A stretch of 64,000 nucleotides of DNA from Streptomyces sp. A0958 (GTDB taxonomy: Bacteria > Actinomycetota > Actinomycetes > Streptomycetales > Streptomycetaceae): assembly GCF_004795035.1 (NCBI RefSeq), contig NZ_SSBK01000006.1, positions 186,001 to 250,000 of the forward strand, in the 5' to 3' direction. The position numbers were made by a program, and so were the translations under genes. Shown in pieces: positions 61,127 to 64,000 of the stretch (within the stretch, counting starts at the first letter, position 1; the number at the start of each line of letters is the position of its first letter). Below the pieces are notes generated by a model, which was not told where the DNA came from, did not search any database, and worked only from the letters and a program-made list of their open reading frames with translations.

Positions 61127-62874
61127 TTCTCAGCCCCTTCGGCAGGCTCTACGGGGGACGCGGCGCCGGCGGCGTCCGGGTCCGGCTGGGGGTCGGGTTC
61201 GTGGTCGGTGCCGGGCGCGGTGGGCGCCTCGGCGTTGAGCGTGACCGCGAGACCGGCCAGCTCCTCGGGAAGTTTCGCGGACTCGCTGCGGCCGAGCCCC
61301 GCCATCTCCACGACGGTGACGCCGTCGGCGCCGCGTACGGCCCGGACCCAGATCCGGCGGCGCTGGATGAACAGCGAGCCTGCGAGTCCGGCGATGGCGC
61401 CGATCGCCCCGGTGAGCGCCCAGCCGCTGGCGGGCTGCTCGGAGATCTGGAAGCTGGCCCACTCCTGAAGGCCCTCGAAGGTGATGGAGCCGGCCCCGTC
61501 GGGCAGCTTCATCGTCTCGCCGACGAGGAGGCGCTGCTTGAGCTGCTTGCCGTCGGAGTCCTTGAACTCCGTCATCTTGGTCTTGTCCAGCTGGTACACG
61601 TTCTGCGCGATGCCGGAGTCGACGCCGAGCGAGCCGTGGTAGCCGTTGAGCGCGAGGACCGGCATGTCGGCGGCGGGGAACTGCGAGAACATCGTGCCCT
61701 GGCCGTTGCCGGCGAAGGTCGGCACGAAGAACGCCTGGAAGCCCAGCTGCTCCTTCTTGCCGCTCTTGTCGCGGTAGCCGTCCATGACCTTGATGGCACC
61801 GCTCGACGTGACGTTGTTGTCGAGGGGCAGCAGCGGCACGGCGGCCTTGTAGACCTCCTTGCCCCGGCCGTCCTTGACGGAGACGACGGGCGCGTAGCCG
61901 TGGGCGTTGAGGTAGACCTTCGTGCCGTCGACGACGAGGGGTTCGTTGACCTTGATGACGGTCTTCTTCGGCTTGCCGTAGGCCCCGTCGGAGTACGTGA
62001 CGTGCGCCTCGTACGTACGCGGGGTGCCGATCTGCGGGCCCTTGCGCTCGTACGTGCCGATGAAGTCGTCCAGGGTGAAGCTGAACGGGGTCAGCGAGTC
62101 GTTGTCGAAGAGCGAGCCGGACTTGAAGTCGTCGTACTGGGTGATGGTGTTGGAGAACCCGTCGCCCTCGACGACCAGCTTGGCGCCCTCGGACTTGAAC
62201 AGCTGCCCCACGGCGAAGGCGACCAGCATCACGATGAGCGCGATGTGGAAGACCAGGTTGCCGGCCTCGCGCAGGTAGCCCTTCTCGGCGGCGACGGCGT
62301 CCCCGGCGACGTGGGCCCGGTAGCGGCGCCTGCGCATCATCGCGAGCGCGGCCTCGTGGACCTGCTCGGGCTCGGCCTCGGTGCGCCAGGTGGTGTACGC
62401 GGGCAGCCGGGTGAGGCGCTTGGGGGCGCCGGGCGGGCGGCTGCGGAGCTGGCCGACGAAGGTGGCGGTGCGCGGGACGATGCAGCCGATGAGCGAGACG
62501 AACAGCAGGATGTAGATCGCGGAGAACCACACCGAGCTGTAGACGTCGAAGAACTGGAGCTTCTCGTAGATCGGTGTGACGACGGTGTGCGCGTCCTTGA
62601 AGGTCTGCACCTTGAGTTCGTCGACGCTGTTCTGCGGGATCAGCGAGCCGGGGATGGCGCCGAGCGACAGCAGGAAGAGCAGGATCAGGGCGACCCGCAT
62701 GGAGGTGAGCTGGCGCCAGAACCAGCGGACCCAGCCGATGACGCCCATGGCGGGGAGGTCGGCCAGGGGCTCCTCGCGCGGGGCGGTGGAGAGCTGGGCG
62801 CCGGCGGCACCGAGCTCAGAGGTGCTTTCCTGGTCCCGGTCCCGCTGGGAAGGGTTGGACGTGGTGTTGCTCAT
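61123..62874 (-). CDS. resB: ResB, cytochrome c maturation protein
   Basis: A 583-residue System II subunit: early helices (WFWRQLTSMRVALILLFLLSLGAIPGS), a long extracytoplasmic domain and a late helix near residue 500. It starts 6 bp after the ccdA stop and is coupled to resC. Its C-terminal tail is Pro/Asp-rich, as in other actinomycete members. Confidence 0.93.
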   Translation of the reverse strand: MSNTTSNPSQRDRDQESTSELGAAGAQLSTAPREEPLADLPAMGVIGWVRWFWRQLTSMRVALILLFLLSLGAIPGSLIPQNSVDELKVQTFKDAHTVVTPIYEKLQFFDVYSSVWFSAIYILLFVSLIGCIVPRTATFVGQLRSRPPGAPKRLTRLPAYTTWRTEAEPEQVHEAALAMMRRRRYRAHVAGDAVAAEKGYLREAGNLVFHIALIVMLVAFAVGQLFKSEGAKLVVEGDGFSNTITQYDDFKSGSLFDNDSLTPFSFTLDDFIGTYERKGPQIGTPRTYEAHVTYSDGAYGKPKKTVIKVNEPLVVDGTKVYLNAHGYAPVVSVKDGRGKEVYKAAVPLLPLDNNVTSSGAIKVMDGYRDKSGKKEQLGFQAFFVPTFAGNGQGTMFSQFPAADMPVLALNGYHGSLGVDSGIAQNVYQLDKTKMTEFKDSDGKQLKQRLLVGETMKLPDGAGSITFEGLQEWASFQISEQPASGWALTGAIGAIAGLAGSLFIQRRRIWVRAVRGADGVTVVEMAGLGRSESAKLPEELAGLAVTLNAEAPTAPGTDHEPDPQPDPDAAGAASPVEPAEGAEK

Positions 62875-62880
62875 TGGTAC

Positions 62881-63642
62881 TCAGATCCCCACCTGGAAGC
62901 CGGTCGACCAGCCCTGCAGTTCCTGCATCATGCTGCCCCACGCGCCGGTCAGCAGGAGCAGCCCGGTCACGATCATCATGCCGCCGCCGATGCGCATGAC
63001 CCAGGCGTAGTGGCGCTTGACCCAGCTGAACGCGCCGAGCGCCTTGCGGAAGGCGACGGCGGCGAGCACGAAGGGGATGCCCAGGCCCAGGCAGTAGGCG
63101 ACGGTCAGTATGGCCCCGCGCCCGGCGGTGCCCTGGTCCAGGGCGAGCAAGGACACCGAGCTGAGCGTGGGCCCGAGGCACGGGGTCCAGCCGATGCCGA
63201 AGAGGGCGCCGAGCAGGGGGGCGCCCACCAGGCCGGTCACCGGCTTCTTGTGGATACGGAATTCGCGCTGGGTCATCCACGGCATGAGGCCCATGAAGAA
63301 GACGCCCATGAGGACCATCAGCACGCCGAGGACCTTGGTGAGGGGCCCGCTGTACTCCTGGAGCGTGTCGCCGAAGTAGCCGAAGAGCGCGCCGCCGGAG
63401 ACGAAGACGGCGGTGAAGCCGACGACGAAGAGCGAGGCGCCGGCGACCATGCGGCCGCGCCGGGCGTCGGCGAGGTCGGCGCCGCTGACCCCGGTGACGT
63501 AGCTGAGGTAGCCGGGGACGAGGGGCAGGACGCAGGGCGAGAAGAAGGAGACGAGCCCGCCGAGGAGGGCGATGGGCAGAGCGACCAGGAGGGCTCCGTT
63601 CAGCACCGTCTCGTTGTGCGTGGCGGCGGCGAGGGTGATCAC
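62881..63642 (-). CDS. ccdA: CcdA-like thiol-disulfide transport protein
   Basis: A 253-residue DsbD-like protein with six helices. The two redox cysteines are in FFSPCVLPLVPG and GWTPCLGPTLSS. It passes electrons outward to keep ResA and apocytochrome c reduced. GTG 63642 lies 4 bp after the resA stop. Confidence 0.93.
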   Translation of the reverse strand: MITLAAATHNETVLNGALLVALPIALLGGLVSFFSPCVLPLVPGYLSYVTGVSGADLADARRGRMVAGASLFVVGFTAVFVSGGALFGYFGDTLQEYSGPLTKVLGVLMVLMGVFFMGLMPWMTQREFRIHKKPVTGLVGAPLLGALFGIGWTPCLGPTLSSVSLLALDQGTAGRGAILTVAYCLGLGIPFVLAAVAFRKALGAFSWVKRHYAWVMRIGGGMMIVTGLLLLTGAWGSMMQELQGWSTGFQVGI

Positions 63643-63646
63643 CTGG

Positions 63647-64000
63647 TCACTTCTCCGCGATCAGCGGGTCGATCATTTTGTGCAGCTGGGTGTCGTCCAG
63701 CCCGCCCACGAAGCGGGCGGCCAGCTTCCCGTCCCGGTCGATGACGACGGTCGACGGGATGGACTGGAGCCTGAAGGTGCCCTTGGGGAAGCGCAGCAGG
63801 AGCTTCCCGGTCGGGTCGTAGAAGCTGGGGTAGGTGACGCCGAAGTTCTCTTCGAAGCTGACGGCCTGGGCCCGCTCGGTGTCACGGGTGTTGACCCCGA
63901 TGAACTGGACGCCCTGGTCCTTGGTGGCCTCGGCCACCTTCTTGAAGTACTTCGCTTCGAGTCTGCAGGGGGCGCACCACGAGCCCCAGGCGTTGAGGAC
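63647..64000 (-). CDS. resA: ResA/TlpA-like thioredoxin (N-terminus cut off)
   Basis: Only the C-terminal 117 codons are in the window; the gene runs off the right edge. The active site is visible as WGSWCAPCRLEAKYF (CxxC). Downstream come FIGVNTRDTERAQ and the cis-proline region LQSIPSTVVIDRDGKLAAR. It is a membrane-tethered reductase for apocytochrome c cysteines. It heads the operon that continues with ccdA, resB and resC. Confidence 0.9.
   Translation of the reverse strand, partial: VLNAWGSWCAPCRLEAKYFKKVAEATKDQGVQFIGVNTRDTERAQAVSFEENFGVTYPSFYDPTGKLLLRFPKGTFRLQSIPSTVVIDRDGKLAARFVGGLDDTQLHKMIDPLIAEK

Noticed and set aside
61108..63744. Open frame of 878 codons antisense to resC, resB and ccdA
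   Set aside because: It spans three real genes on the other strand and has low-complexity acidic and glycine-rich composition typical of shadow frames.

Overview
The window is chromosomal DNA from a high-GC actinomycete, most likely Streptomyces or a close relative. The evidence is very strong G/C bias at third codon positions, frequent GTG/TTG starts, an ESX/type VII secretion locus, F420 cofactor synthesis, futalosine-route menaquinone genes, a WhiJ-like ATPase/XRE/DUF397 trio, and a dispersed GC-rich repeat of the kind found between Streptomyces genes. I saw no rRNA, tRNA, CRISPR array, prophage or intact insertion sequence.

Layout. 1-1180: a tandem repeat at the left edge, then an APH-type kinase. 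1191-20306: a type VII secretion locus. eccD and eccC are divergent. A long minus-strand run (eccB, second mycosin, two WXG100 genes, two further substrate-like genes, first mycosin, a double YbaB-domain gene, an EspC-like gene, a hydrophobic WXG-like gene and a small membrane protein) occupies 6968-16453. eccE and an EccE-coupled gene follow on the plus strand, then a DUF4157 putative-metalloprotease gene with an unrecognised C-terminal domain. 20444-27915: fbiC, a HAD hydrolase, a Phd/RelE pair, the ATPase/XRE/DUF397 trio, two lipoproteins and a methyltransferase relic. 27906-41640: accessory metabolism (LLM oxidoreductases, MFS transporter, aldehyde dehydrogenase with D-aminoacylase-type amidohydrolase, SDR, DrrAB-like ABC exporter, an IS30-HTH/MarR-like fusion regulator, acyl-CoA synthetase). 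41862-45403: thiolase, FabG4-like reductase and MaoC dehydratase, matching the mycobacterial fadA2-fabG4-htdX arrangement. 45452-49489: a DUF397 relic, then a restriction-modification island with Vsr, an m5C methyltransferase and two GIY-YIG nucleases. 49624-53090: TetR regulator, dicarboxylate/amino-acid symporter, small proteins. 53255-58957: late menaquinone genes (mqnE, Lrp regulator, ubiX-, ubiA- and ubiD-like). 59050-64000: a second methyltransferase relic, a PLDc_N membrane protein and System II cytochrome c maturation genes (resC, resB, ccdA and the cut-off end of resA).

How the parts work together. The Ecc proteins form the membrane channel and motor, mycosins process or stabilise it, and the WXG100/EspC-like proteins are the expected cargo. 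FbiC makes the FO precursor of F420, which LLM-family enzymes in the window may use. Menaquinone synthesis and cytochrome c maturation both supply the respiratory chain. Palindromes in several promoters suggest local regulons. The clearest cases are TTACTCCGGAGTAA (fatty-acid genes, linked to the TetR gene), CTGACGnnnCGTCAG (LLM/SDR genes) and ATCTYGnCATCRAG-like boxes before the MFS gene.

The best candidates for something undescribed are the R-M island with two different GIY-YIG nucleases and a CCGCGG site in the shared promoter, the DUF4157 protein beside the secretion genes, and the lower-GC substrate module at 6968-8450.
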